Below, in pieces: positions 19,917 to 28,657 of a stretch of 64,000 bases of DNA. Positions within the stretch are counted from its first letter, which is position 1, and the number at the start of each line of letters is the position of its first letter. Source of the DNA: Enterobacter asburiae (GTDB taxonomy: Bacteria > Pseudomonadota > Gammaproteobacteria > Enterobacterales > Enterobacteriaceae); assembly GCA_011754535.1 (NCBI GenBank), contig JAAQVN010000001.1, forward strand, positions 4,030,001 to 4,094,000. Direction: 5' to 3'. A model generated the notes under the pieces. The model was not told where the DNA came from and did not search any database. It saw nothing but the letters and a program-made list of their open reading frames with translations. A program made the position numbers and the translations under genes.

Positions 19917-21434
19917 TCACTCCTTTACCTGTCGAACAGTGTCGATCACGCTGCCGTCGCGGTAGCGGATCACCCCGACGATTTTGTCGGTAAACTCAAT
20001 CGGTTTCGGTACGCCGGTCAGGGAAATCGCCCGCTCGTAGAGCGCGCTGATGTCCACAACCTTCAGCCCGGCGTCCAGCAGCCGCTCGCGGATCTCCGGG
20101 CGCGCCGGGTTGACCGCAATACCGTGATCGGTGACCAGCACGTCGATGCTCTCACCCGGCGTGAGGCGCGTGGTGACCCGCTTCACGACCGTCGGAATGC
20201 GGCTGCGCAGCAGCGGCGCGACGACGATGGTCAGGTTCGCCGCGGCGGCCACGTCGCAGTGCCCGCCGGACGCGCCGCGCATCACGCCGTTGGAGCCGGT
20301 GATGACGTTAACGTTGAAATCGACGTCAATTTCGAGGGCGCTGAGGATCACTACGTCGAGCTGGTCGCAGCTTGCCGCCTTGCTGCCGGGGTTGGCGTAG
20401 ACGTTGGTGGAGATCTCCACGTGGTTCGGGTTACGCGCCAGCGAGGCCGCCGCCTGGCCGTCAAAGCACTGTGTGTCGAGCAGCTTTTCAATGAGCCCCT
20501 TCTCGTGCAGATCCACCAGGCTGCCGGTGATGCCGCCGAGTGCAAAGCGCGCCTTCACGCCGCTGCGCTCCATCTTCTCTTCCATAAAGCGCGTGCAGGC
20601 GGTCGCCGCCGCGCCGGAGCCGGTCTGCATCGAGAAGCCCGGTTTGAAGTAGCCGGAGTGTTCAATCACGTCCGCCGCATAGCGGGCGATCATCAGCTCG
20701 CGCGGGTTGCTGGTGACGCGCGCCGCGCCGACGCTGATTTTCGCCGGGTCGCCTACGCTTTCAACCTGCACGATGTAGTCCACCTGGTCCTGCACCAGGC
20801 TGGCGGGCATATTGGGGAACGGCACCAGTTCTTCGGTGAGCAGTACCACCCTGCGGGCAAAGTGCGCGTCCACCATCGCGTAGCCCAGAGATCCGCAGCA
20901 TGATTTACCGTGCGTCCCGTTGGCGTTGCCAAACTCATCGCTGCACGGGACGCCGAGAAATGCCACGTCGATATTCAGCTCGCCGTCCTGGAGCAGCTTC
21001 ACGCGCCCGCCGTGGGAGTGAATCTGCACCGGCTCGTCCATCAGCCCGTGGGAGATGGCGTCCGCCAGCCTGCCGCGCATGCCTGAGGTGTAAATTCGGG
21101 TGATGACGCCGCTTTCGATATGTTCGATCAGCGCGTCGTTGCAGGTCATCAGGGAGCTTGAGGCCAGCGTCAGGTTTTTAAAGCCCATTCGCGCCAGCAG
21201 CGCCACGACGGTGTTGATCACCCGGTCGCCTTCGCGAAAAGCATGGTGGAAGGAGATGGTCATCCCGTCCTGCAGGCCGCTGCGCTTAACCGCCTCTTCA
21301 ATGGAGGCGCAAAGCTTGCGGCCGTGCTTCGCGTCGCTGTCCGCCAGCCAGGGCGTAGCGCTGTGGGCGGTATCAAAGGGTTTTAAGTCCCGCAGATGGG
21401 GGTAATTCACGTGGAGAAGTTCTGTCTGATTCAT
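19917..21434 (-). CDS. citF: Citrate lyase alpha subunit (citrate:acetyl-ACP transferase)
   Basis: CitF exchanges acetyl for citryl on the CitD thioester. The start at 21434 (MNQTELLHVNYPHLRD) is preceded by AAGGATGAG and gives 505 residues, near the roughly 510 of E. coli; the track-long frame to 21578 overlaps citE in another frame. Family segments include TISFHHAFREGDRVIN, GVPCSDEFGNANGTHGKSCCGSLGYA and TGSNGVMRGASGGHCDVAAAANL. It starts 10 bases after the citE stop. Confidence 0.95.
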   Translation of the reverse strand: MNQTELLHVNYPHLRDLKPFDTAHSATPWLADSDAKHGRKLCASIEEAVKRSGLQDGMTISFHHAFREGDRVINTVVALLARMGFKNLTLASSSLMTCNDALIEHIESGVITRIYTSGMRGRLADAISHGLMDEPVQIHSHGGRVKLLQDGELNIDVAFLGVPCSDEFGNANGTHGKSCCGSLGYAMVDAHFARRVVLLTEELVPFPNMPASLVQDQVDYIVQVESVGDPAKISVGAARVTSNPRELMIARYAADVIEHSGYFKPGFSMQTGSGAAATACTRFMEEKMERSGVKARFALGGITGSLVDLHEKGLIEKLLDTQCFDGQAAASLARNPNHVEISTNVYANPGSKAASCDQLDVVILSALEIDVDFNVNVITGSNGVMRGASGGHCDVAAAANLTIVVAPLLRSRIPTVVKRVTTRLTPGESIDVLVTDHGIAVNPARPEIRERLLDAGLKVVDISALYERAISLTGVPKPIEFTDKIVGVIRYRDGSVIDTVRQVKE

Positions 21435-21444
21435 TATCTCATCC

Positions 21445-22320
21445 TTACCGACGCACGCCGGAGGCCGTCGCGCGCTCCAGCACCACCTGCGCGTGGTTAA
21501 TAATTGGTGCATCCACCATTTTGCCGTTGAGCGACACCACGCCCAGGCCGTTACGCTCGCCCTCTTCTGCCGCCTCAATCACCCTTCTGGCGTGATCCAC
21601 CTCTTCCTGAGTCGGGGCATAGGCGTTGTGCAGCAGATCAATCTGGCGCGGATTAATCAGCGATTTGCCGTTAAAGCCCATCTTGCGGATCAGATCGACC
21701 TCGCGCAGGAACCCGGCCTCGTCGTTAACGTCTGACCACACCACGTCGAAGGCGTCGATGCCCGCGGCGCGGGCGGCGTGCAGCACGGCACAGCGGGCGT
21801 AGAACAGCTCGGTGCCGTCGCCTCGCTCGGTCTGCATGTCCATCACGTAGTCAAAGGCGGCCAGCGCGATGCCGATTAAGCGCGGAGAGCTACGGGCAAT
21901 CGCCACGGCGTTGATGACGCCAATGGCCGATTCAATCGCCGCCATCACTCGGGTGGAGCCAACCTCGCGGCCGCACTCCCGCTCAATGCGCTCAAGATGG
22001 CCTTCCAGCTCGTAGATATCGTCCGGGGTGTCGGTTTTCGGCAGGCGGATCACGTCCACCCCCGCGCGCACGGTGGCCTCCAGATCCAGCAGGCCAAACG
22101 GCGTGCTGAGCGGGTTAATGCGCACCACGGTTTCGATATCCTGATACATCGGGTGCTGCAGGGCGTGGAACACCAGCATGCGCGCGGTGTCCTTCTCGCG
22201 CAGGGCCACGGCGTCCTCAAGGTCAAACATGATGGAGTCGGGGCGGTAGATAAAGGCGGTGGAGAGCATGGCGGCGTTGGCGCCCGGCAGGAACAGCATG
22301 CTGCGGCGGAGTTTGCTCAT
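21445..22320 (-). CDS. citE: Citrate lyase beta subunit (citryl-ACP lyase)
   Basis: CitE cleaves citryl-ACP to oxaloacetate and acetyl-ACP. The 291-residue HpcH/HpaI-like aldolase fold is marked by [51 protein letters not shown], and the metal-binding Glu in [12 protein letters not shown] and the Asp in [10 protein letters not shown]. It overlaps citD by four bases, so translation is coupled. Confidence 0.96.
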   Translation of the reverse strand: MSKLRRSMLFLPGANAAMLSTAFIYRPDSIMFDLEDAVALREKDTARMLVFHALQHPMYQDIETVVRINPLSTPFGLLDLEATVRAGVDVIRLPKTDTPDDIYELEGHLERIERECGREVGSTRVMAAIESAIGVINAVAIARSSPRLIGIALAAFDYVMDMQTERGDGTELFYARCAVLHAARAAGIDAFDVVWSDVNDEAGFLREVDLIRKMGFNGKSLINPRQIDLLHNAYAPTQEEVDHARRVIEAAEEGERNGLGVVSLNGKMVDAPIINHAQVVLERATASGVRR

Positions 22321-22610
22321 TTCAGCGCCCCCCAGTTGATGACCTGCTCGTCGGCAGCGCGCATCAGCGCGCTCTGCAGGCGGGCGCGGATCACGCAGTC
22401 CAGCGCCCCTTTGTCTTCAATAATGATTAATCCCTGGTGCACGTTCATGGCGCGCAACGTGTCGTTGACCACCTGGCGAATTTGCTCACCGAACTGCTTA
22501 ATCACTTCACTGTGGATGACTATCTCCAGCTCGCCGTGAGCGGGAGCGATTTTCACCATCAGGTCGCTGGACTCCTGCGTTCCGGCCAGCGCCTCCCTTA
22601 CAATTTTCAT
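22317..22610 (-). CDS. citD: Citrate lyase acyl carrier protein CitD (gamma subunit)
   Basis: CitD carries the phosphoribosyl-dephospho-CoA arm on which acetyl and citryl groups are exchanged. The start at 22610 ([16 protein letters not shown]) gives 97 residues; Ser14 of this start is the expected attachment site. The longer frame to 22691 would bury that serine and overlaps citC. It is 17 bases downstream of citC and four bases overlapping citE. Confidence 0.95.
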   Translation of the reverse strand: MKIVREALAGTQESSDLMVKIAPAHGELEIVIHSEVIKQFGEQIRQVVNDTLRAMNVHQGLIIIEDKGALDCVIRARLQSALMRAADEQVINWGALK

Positions 22611-22626
22611 GATAAATTCCTGGTAG

Positions 22627-23649
22627 TTAAGCGACTTCCGCACTCGCACGGTAATGCGTTTCGAGATGCGCGAAGGTGGAGTCCGGGACAATCTCCCGGA
22701 TCCGGGAAAACTGCTGTGTCTTCAGTAAGCGGCGCACTTCAGACGCCGAAATGGCGTTGCCGGTGGCCTTGATGCGCGGCATTTCCACCACGTCGATATG
22801 CGAGGCCAGCAGGTCGTGCAGCGTCTGGTTGTACTGGCGGGTGATATCGCAGAACGGCTCCGAGCCGATGAAGCGGTGCGTGATGCCGAGCGCCGGGGCG
22901 ATGAAGTCCCGGAAGATCAGCACGTCGATCTCACTCCACGCCTGCTGCACTTTGCCGGTCTCCTTCAGGAAGTAGGCCGGGAAGGTGGCTCGGGAGATGA
23001 TGTACTGCGAGCCTTCATGGACCACCACGTTCGGCAGATGCGCCACGCCCGCCCGCACCATCTCAAGACGGGCGCTAAACGGGAAGAACGAGGCGTCTTC
23101 ACGCACCACGAACAGGTGCAGGGCATCGCACTGCCCCGCCGCCTGCTCCACCAGATGGCGGTGGCCGAGGGTGAACGGATTGGCGTTCATCACTATCGCG
23201 CCAATGTTCTCCCCGCACCTGCGCTTTGCGCGCAGGGAACGGCAGTAGCGTTCGATCCCCTGTGGGGTGTTCTCCATCAGCACCGCGTTGTTCCCGCTTT
23301 GGGCAATCGGCCAGAAGCCACTGCGGGCAAAGCGCTCCCGGTTGCACGGACGGGTGCAGAGGAAGAGGTGGAAATGGCCGCGCTCCAGCGCCGCATTTTC
23401 CACCTCTGCCAGCAGCCGCGCGCTGAGGTTCTCGCCGCGAAGCTGCTCGTTGACCGCCACGCATTTGATGACGTTGGCGGCAAGTCCTGCGCAACCCACC
23501 AGCTGCGCGCCAGACCAGGCTTCGACGAACAGCGTGATGTCGTTGTCCAGGCCAAGGCCGCTGTCTGCCAGCAGGTAGCGGATCTGGCTTAAGCGTTCCG
23601 GGTGTTTCGCCACAACGGTGTGGCGAAAATCGATGGGTTGACTGTTCAT
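22627..23649 (-). CDS. citC: [Citrate (pro-3S)-lyase] ligase CitC
   Basis: CitC acetylates the citrate lyase prosthetic group with acetate and ATP, activating the enzyme. The 340-residue protein has an N-terminal GNAT-like domain and a C-terminal nucleotidyltransferase domain with the HIGH-type motif in NANPFTLGHRHLVE and a later ISRATFPAYFLK. The conserved order citCDEFXG follows. It starts 10 bases after the FAH-family gene. Confidence 0.94.
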   Translation of the reverse strand: MNSQPIDFRHTVVAKHPERLSQIRYLLADSGLGLDNDITLFVEAWSGAQLVGCAGLAANVIKCVAVNEQLRGENLSARLLAEVENAALERGHFHLFLCTRPCNRERFARSGFWPIAQSGNNAVLMENTPQGIERYCRSLRAKRRCGENIGAIVMNANPFTLGHRHLVEQAAGQCDALHLFVVREDASFFPFSARLEMVRAGVAHLPNVVVHEGSQYIISRATFPAYFLKETGKVQQAWSEIDVLIFRDFIAPALGITHRFIGSEPFCDITRQYNQTLHDLLASHIDVVEMPRIKATGNAISASEVRRLLKTQQFSRIREIVPDSTFAHLETHYRASAEVA

Positions 23650-23659
23650 GCCGCCTTAC

Positions 23660-24523
23660 TCAATGTGCCGCCGCAAGCCCAACGGCCGGCGCTTCCACGA
23701 TCACGTTGCTCAGATGACCGATATGCTCGATCTCCACCTCAATGCGATCCCCCTCTTTCATAAACAGCGGCGGGTTACGCTTTTTACCCACTCCGCCCGG
23801 GGATCCGGTGATGATCACATCGCCCGGACTGAGGCGGGTAAAGGTGCTGATGTACTCGATCAGCTCCGCAACCTTGTGGATCATGCTGCTGGTGTTGTCT
23901 TCCTGCACCATGCGCCCGTTCAGCCAGGTGCGGATCGCCAGCTGATGCGGATCCGGGATTTCATCCGCCGTCGCCATCCACGGGCCAAACGCGCCGGTCT
24001 GACGCCAGTTTTTACCGGCGGTAAACCAGGTGTGCTGCCAGTCGCGGGCGGAGCCGTCCATGTAACAGCTGTAGCCCGCCACGTGGCGCAGGGCGTCGTC
24101 GCGGCTGATGTTCTCCCCGCCTTTGCCGATGATCACCGCCAGCTCGCCTTCGTAGTCGAATTCGCTGGAATGGCGCGGCTTCAGCACCGGCTCGTTGTGG
24201 CCGGTCTGTGAATCCGGGAAGCGGACAAACAGCGTCGGGGCCGGGTTATGCTGGTCAAACTCCTTGCGCTTGTCGGCGTAGTTCATGCCCACGCAGAGGA
24301 TCTTTTCCGGCTGCACGATCACCGGTAAGAAGGTGATGGCGCTCAGCGGCACGTCCACCACATCGTTCAGGTAACGGGTGGCCTGCGCCAGCCCGTTGCC
24401 CTGCAGCAGCGCCTTGAGGTCGCTGTAGCGGTCGCCCAGACGGCGGCCCAAATCAATCACGCCGTCGGCCTGGACGATGCCGTAGCTGCGTTTTCCCTGG
24501 TATAAAAAGCTTGCGAGTTTCAT
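23660..24523 (-). CDS. Fumarylacetoacetate hydrolase family protein, possible oxaloacetate decarboxylase
   Basis: A 287-residue protein of the FAH superfamily. Core features are LCVGMNYADKRKEFDQ, the metal-binding Glu/Asp region DYEGELAVIIGKGG, GDVIITGSPGGVG and EGDRIEVEIEHIG. Substrate cannot be read from sequence. Family members FAHD1 and Corynebacterium Cg1458 decarboxylate oxaloacetate, and citrate lyase produces oxaloacetate, so that role fits this operon, which lacks the oadGAB genes common in Klebsiella citrate clusters. Other possibilities are an acylpyruvate hydrolase or an isomerase. It sits between the transporter (17-base gap) and citC (10-base gap). Confidence 0.85.
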   Translation of the reverse strand: MKLASFLYQGKRSYGIVQADGVIDLGRRLGDRYSDLKALLQGNGLAQATRYLNDVVDVPLSAITFLPVIVQPEKILCVGMNYADKRKEFDQHNPAPTLFVRFPDSQTGHNEPVLKPRHSSEFDYEGELAVIIGKGGENISRDDALRHVAGYSCYMDGSARDWQHTWFTAGKNWRQTGAFGPWMATADEIPDPHQLAIRTWLNGRMVQEDNTSSMIHKVAELIEYISTFTRLSPGDVIITGSPGGVGKKRNPPLFMKEGDRIEVEIEHIGHLSNVIVEAPAVGLAAAH

Positions 24524-24540
24524 TGTTCTTTCCTGAAAAC

Positions 24541-25902
24541 TTAAACGAGGAAGTTGCCCAGAATCAGCAGTGAGATAGAGACGTTAATCGCCCCGCCGAT
24601 ACGGGTAGCAATCTGGGCGAACGGCATCAGGCTCATGCGGTTGCCTGCGGTCAGGATCGCCACGTCGCCGGTGCCGCCCTGTCCGCTCTGGCAGCAGGAG
24701 ACGATGGCGACATCAATCGGGTGCATACCAATCTTTTTGCCGACGAAGAAGCCGGTCGCTACCAGTGCGGAAACGGTGCTGACAATCACCAGCAGGTTGC
24801 TGACGGTGAACGCCGCCACCAGTTCATGCCACGGGGTGATGGCCACGCCGACGGCGAAGAGGATTGGGTAGGTCACCGAGGTCTGGAAGAATTTGTACAC
24901 CACCTGAGAGCCTTCCAGCAGGCGCGGAGAGGCGCCGTTGCAGAGCTTCACCAGCACCGCCATAAACAGCATGCCGACCGGGGCTGGCAGGCCAATCAGC
25001 TTGTGGCCGAGCATGCCCAGCATGTACAGCAGCACCGCCAGCAGCGCGCCGGAGGCGATGGTGGTGACGTCCGCTTTGCCGGAAAATGCAGGCTGAGAGA
25101 CGGTGGCATCGGCATTCGCGCGGTTAGGCATCAGCTGGCCTTCGCCGGTCAGGTGCGGGTAGCGCTTACCGAGCTGGTTCAGGCAGCCGGAGATAATGAT
25201 TGCCGTCAGACCGCCGAGCATGACCATCGGCAGCACGCGGCCGAGCGCCACGCCCTGGTCCATGTGCAGCAGGGTGGCGTAGCCGATGGAGAGCGGAATT
25301 GCCCCTTCCCCGACGCCGCCCGCCATGATCGGCAGAATGATAAAGAAGAAAATCTGGAACGGCTCAAGGCCCAGCGCCAGACCCACGCCCATCCCCACCA
25401 GCATGCCGACGATCTCGCCACACAGCATCGGGAAGAAGATGCGCAGGAAGCCCTGAATCAGCACCGTGCGGTTCATGCTCATGATGCTGCCGACGATAAT
25501 GCAGCAGATGTAGAGATAGAGAATGTTGGTGGATTTGTAGAACCTGGTGGTGGACTCGACCACCACGTCTGGCAGCAGGCCGTAATAGACCAGCGCGGAA
25601 GGGATGAAAGTGGCGCAAATCGCCGCCGCACCGAGCTTGCCGACAATCGGCAGGCGTTTGCCAAACTCGCCGCAGGCAAAGCCGAAGAAGGCCAGCGTTG
25701 CCACCATCACCACGATGTCGCTCGGCAGTTTTCCGCCCAGGCAGTCGATCGCAATCAGCGCGCCCGCCAGAACGAACAGCGGCAGAGGAATAATCCCAAT
25801 TTTCCAGGTATCCATAATATGCCACCAGCGCTCCTTGAGCGAAGGCCGCTGAATTTCAATCGGGTCGTGGGTAACAGAGAAGGAATCGTCAGTTGTGCTC
25901 AT
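24541..25902 (-). CDS. 2-hydroxycarboxylate transporter, CitS/CitW family
   Basis: The 453-residue inner-membrane carrier of the 2HCT family probably imports citrate. The two re-entrant GGxG loops typical of the family are visible in PIMAGGVGEGAIPLSIGY and CCQSGQGGTGDVAIL. About eleven hydrophobic segments are seen after a 35-residue polar N-terminus. CitS is a sodium:citrate symporter and Klebsiella CitW a citrate/acetate antiporter; the sequence does not let me choose, and acetate exchange would fit citrate lyase stoichiometry. It is the first gene of the operon, divergent from the sensor kinase. Confidence 0.88.
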   Translation of the reverse strand: MSTTDDSFSVTHDPIEIQRPSLKERWWHIMDTWKIGIIPLPLFVLAGALIAIDCLGGKLPSDIVVMVATLAFFGFACGEFGKRLPIVGKLGAAAICATFIPSALVYYGLLPDVVVESTTRFYKSTNILYLYICCIIVGSIMSMNRTVLIQGFLRIFFPMLCGEIVGMLVGMGVGLALGLEPFQIFFFIILPIMAGGVGEGAIPLSIGYATLLHMDQGVALGRVLPMVMLGGLTAIIISGCLNQLGKRYPHLTGEGQLMPNRANADATVSQPAFSGKADVTTIASGALLAVLLYMLGMLGHKLIGLPAPVGMLFMAVLVKLCNGASPRLLEGSQVVYKFFQTSVTYPILFAVGVAITPWHELVAAFTVSNLLVIVSTVSALVATGFFVGKKIGMHPIDVAIVSCCQSGQGGTGDVAILTAGNRMSLMPFAQIATRIGGAINVSISLLILGNFLV

Positions 25903-26247
25903 AATAAGCCCCTTAGTTATTTTGTCCGTTCAGCTTAGAGTCACAAAGGCTTACTTTATGTGAGGGATGGCATATTAAAAGCGAAGTTTTAATGGCAGCT
26001 ATGGTTTTAATGGTTTCTTTTATTTAATGTGATTTATGCCTTATTTATTAGCGTGGTTTTTATGGTTTCTTTTCTGAATTGAACAAGCAAATAACATTTA
26101 ACTTAGCGGCATGAAGTACATAAGCCTTCAGGATAAATCATTTACAGCCCCTGCTGTGCAAGGGATCACAAGTTTCCCGTAAAGCGGGCATCCGCATGAA
26201 AAAAGATGATATATTGACGATCTTTGCCGCCACCTTGCGTGATAGTT
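25903..26247. promoter_or_regulatory. Divergent citrate operon / kinase control region
   Basis: The 345-bp gap is AT-rich, as are known CitB/DpiA targets. An exact 12-bp direct repeat, ATGGTTTCTTTT, occurs at 26010-26021 and 26062-26073, 52 bp apart (about five helical turns). A TGTGATTTATG segment at 26029-26039 resembles a CRP half-site. I see no gene here. Confidence 0.5.
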
Positions 26248-27873
26248 ATGAAAGTCTCTTTCCAGATTAAGCTGTTTATTTCGCTGGTTGCCTTTTTCTC
26301 AGTGCTTTTTGCGCTGCTGGGCGGATATTATTATGCCGATGTAGGAAAGCAGCTTTATCAGGAAATGAGCGCGCGCGCTAAAATACAGGCAGAAGAGATT
26401 GCACTTATTCCGTCATTGCGCAATGAAGTTGAACAAAAAGATATCAACGCTATCCATGATTTTATGCAGAAAATTGCTGCCCACAGCGACGCCAGCTTTA
26501 TTGTCATTGGCGATAATACGGGACGGCATCTTTTTCATTCCGTTTTTGCCGACAGGGTGGGCACGACGCTGGTTGGCGGCGACAATGAAGCCGTGCTGCA
26601 GGGGAAGAGCACGACAACCATTCGTAAAGGCGGGCTGGGCATTTCGTTGCGCAGTAAAGCCCCCATCTTCAACGACGCCGGGCAGGTGGTTGGCATTGTC
26701 TCGGTAGGCTATCTCACCAGCTACCTGGATACCATTACCGTCAGTAAAGTGGTCAATATCCTCATTGCTGCCGTGCTGCTGCTGATCGCTCTCTTTATCT
26801 TCTCCTGGTTCTTTACCCGCAGCATTAAGAAGCAGATCTTCTCCCTGGAGCCGCGCGAGATCGGTCTGCTGGTGCGCCAGCAGAAGGCGCTGATGGAATC
26901 CATCTACGAAGGCGTGATCGCTATTGATAACGAACGGCGGATAGAGGTGATCAACCAGGCGGCGCGCAAGCTGCTGGGCCTGAGCCAGCCAGCGCGCGAG
27001 CTGCGCGGGCAGCTGATAAGCCAGGTGATCGATCCGGTCCCGTTCTTCGACACGCAGACGATGCTGGCGAAAGATACCCATGACGAAATTTGCCGCTTTA
27101 ACGATCTCACGGTCATTGCCAGCCGGGTACACATTATGCTTGAGGGATCGCTGCAGGGCTGGGTGATCACCTTCCGCGATCGCAACGAGATCGACTCGCT
27201 AAGCGCCCAGCTCAGCCAGGTGAAACGCTACGTCGATAACCTGCGCATCATGCGTCATGAGCAGTTAAACCGGATGACCACCCTGTCCGGCCTGCTGCAT
27301 ATGGGCCGCTATGAAGAGGCGATTGGCTACATTCAGGCGCAGTCGGAGCATGCTCAGGAGCTGCTGGACTTTATCTCTTCGCGCTTCAGCTCCCCCACCC
27401 TGTGCGGCCTGCTGCTGGGCAAAGCCGCCCGCGCGCGGGAGAAAGGCGTCGAGCTGAGTTTCGACCCGGCCTGTCGGCTGGACAAACCGTTCCTGCCGCT
27501 GGGGGAACAAGAGCTGATTTCGATTATTGGCAACCTGCTGGATAACGCCATCGAAGCGACGCAGCGGTCGCCGCTTCCCCATGCACCGGTGGAGGTACTG
27601 ATAAAACTCAGCGAACAAGAGCTGATTATTGAAGTCGCCGACCAGGGCGTTGGCATTACACCGGCGATCCGTGACCGAATCTTTGAACGCGGCATCACCA
27701 CCAAAACGCGCGGCGATCACGGGATTGGCCTGTATCTGATCGAAAGCTACGTGACGCAGGCTGGTGGCACAATAGAAGTTGCCGATAACACGCCGCACGG
27801 TGCCATTTTCTCACTGTTTATCCCGGCCATGGGAACCGCCCGGCAACTGGAAGATACCGACTATGCAACATGA
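26248..27873 (+). CDS. citA: CitA/DcuS-type sensor histidine kinase
   Basis: The start at 26248 (MKVSFQIKLFISLV) gives 541 residues. Order of parts: TM1 (about 8-28), periplasmic PDC sensor (about 30-170; GRHLFHSVFADRVG and SLRSKAPIFNDAGQVVGIVSVGY resemble the citrate-binding region of CitA), TM2 (about 172-192), a cytosolic PAS (KALMESIYEGVIAIDNERRI), the H-box LRIMRHEQLNRMTTLSGLLHMG and the ATPase with GNLLDNAIEA, DQGVGI and GDHGIGLYLI. It probably senses external citrate or a related carboxylate and controls the divergent operon. Its end overlaps the regulator gene by 11 bases. Symbol by analogy; DpiB or CitY are alternative names. Confidence 0.87.
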   Translation: MKVSFQIKLFISLVAFFSVLFALLGGYYYADVGKQLYQEMSARAKIQAEEIALIPSLRNEVEQKDINAIHDFMQKIAAHSDASFIVIGDNTGRHLFHSVFADRVGTTLVGGDNEAVLQGKSTTTIRKGGLGISLRSKAPIFNDAGQVVGIVSVGYLTSYLDTITVSKVVNILIAAVLLLIALFIFSWFFTRSIKKQIFSLEPREIGLLVRQQKALMESIYEGVIAIDNERRIEVINQAARKLLGLSQPARELRGQLISQVIDPVPFFDTQTMLAKDTHDEICRFNDLTVIASRVHIMLEGSLQGWVITFRDRNEIDSLSAQLSQVKRYVDNLRIMRHEQLNRMTTLSGLLHMGRYEEAIGYIQAQSEHAQELLDFISSRFSSPTLCGLLLGKAARAREKGVELSFDPACRLDKPFLPLGEQELISIIGNLLDNAIEATQRSPLPHAPVEVLIKLSEQELIIEVADQGVGITPAIRDRIFERGITTKTRGDHGIGLYLIESYVTQAGGTIEVADNTPHGAIFSLFIPAMGTARQLEDTDYAT

Positions 27874-28555
27874 ACTTATCGACGTACTGATTGTTGAAGA
27901 CGAGAACGAACTGGCACAGCTGCACGCGGAGCTGATAAGCAAACATCCGCGCCTGAGGCTGGTCGGGATTGCCTCGTCGCTGGCCGATGCGCAGGTTCAG
28001 CTTGAGAGTAAACAGCCGCAGTTGATGCTGCTTGATAACTATCTGCCGGACGGCAAAGGCATCACCCTTATCAGCAACCCGATGCTGGCCCGCGCCAACT
28101 GCTCGGTGATTTTCATCACCGCCGCCAGCGATATGGACACCTGCAGCCAGGCGATTCGCAACGGCGCGTTCGACTATATCCTCAAGCCGGTCTCCTGGAA
28201 GCGGCTCAGCCAGTCGCTGGAGCGGTTTGTGCAGTTTGCCGAACAGCAGCGGGTCTGGAAGATTGTCGACCAGCAAAACGTCGATTCTCTGTATCAGCTA
28301 CAGGCGAAAAACTACCGTCTGGACAACGGCAGCAAAGGCATTGAGGAAAATACGCTGGCGCGGGTGCAGGCGCTGTTTAACGACAAGGCTACCCACTGCT
28401 TTTCGGTAGATGAAGTGGTGAGCGAAACGGGGTTAAGTAAAACCACCACCCGACGCTATCTGGAACACTGCGTGGAGGCGGGTTTTCTGACGGTGGAGAT
28501 GCTGTACGGCAAGATTGGGCACCCGAGGAGGATGTACAAGCGTAGTGCGGTTTGA
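27863..28555 (+). CDS. citB: CitB/DcuR-type response regulator
   Basis: ATG at 27863 lies inside the kinase gene and gives 230 residues. The receiver domain has the acidic pair in VLIVEDENELAQLH, the phosphoacceptor Asp in LMLLDNYLPDGKG, Thr in IFITAASD and Lys in DYILKPVSW. The C-terminus carries the CitB-family helix-turn-helix (VDEVVSETGLSKTTTRRYLEHCVEAGFL). It is the partner of the upstream kinase. It converges on speC, with palindromic repeat copy 3 between. Confidence 0.88.
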   Translation: MQHELIDVLIVEDENELAQLHAELISKHPRLRLVGIASSLADAQVQLESKQPQLMLLDNYLPDGKGITLISNPMLARANCSVIFITAASDMDTCSQAIRNGAFDYILKPVSWKRLSQSLERFVQFAEQQRVWKIVDQQNVDSLYQLQAKNYRLDNGSKGIEENTLARVQALFNDKATHCFSVDEVVSETGLSKTTTRRYLEHCVEAGFLTVEMLYGKIGHPRRMYKRSAV

Positions 28556-28560
28556 TGATA

Positions 28561-28655
28561 CCCCTCAACCCGGCCCTCTCCCCAGAGGGGAGAGGGTGAA
28601 AAGACGGCTCCGTGCCACCCCCTCTCCACTTTGGGGAGAGGGTTAGGGTGAGGGG
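28561..28655. repeat. GC-rich palindromic repeat, copy 3
   Basis: Two hairpins, CCCTCTCCCC/GGGGAGAGGG (around AGA) and CCCTCTCC/GGAGAGGG, are joined by about 25 bases and flanked by CCCCTCAACC and GGTTAGGGTGAGGGGG. It fills the gap between convergent citB and speC. Confidence 0.85.
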
Positions 28656-28657
28656 GC

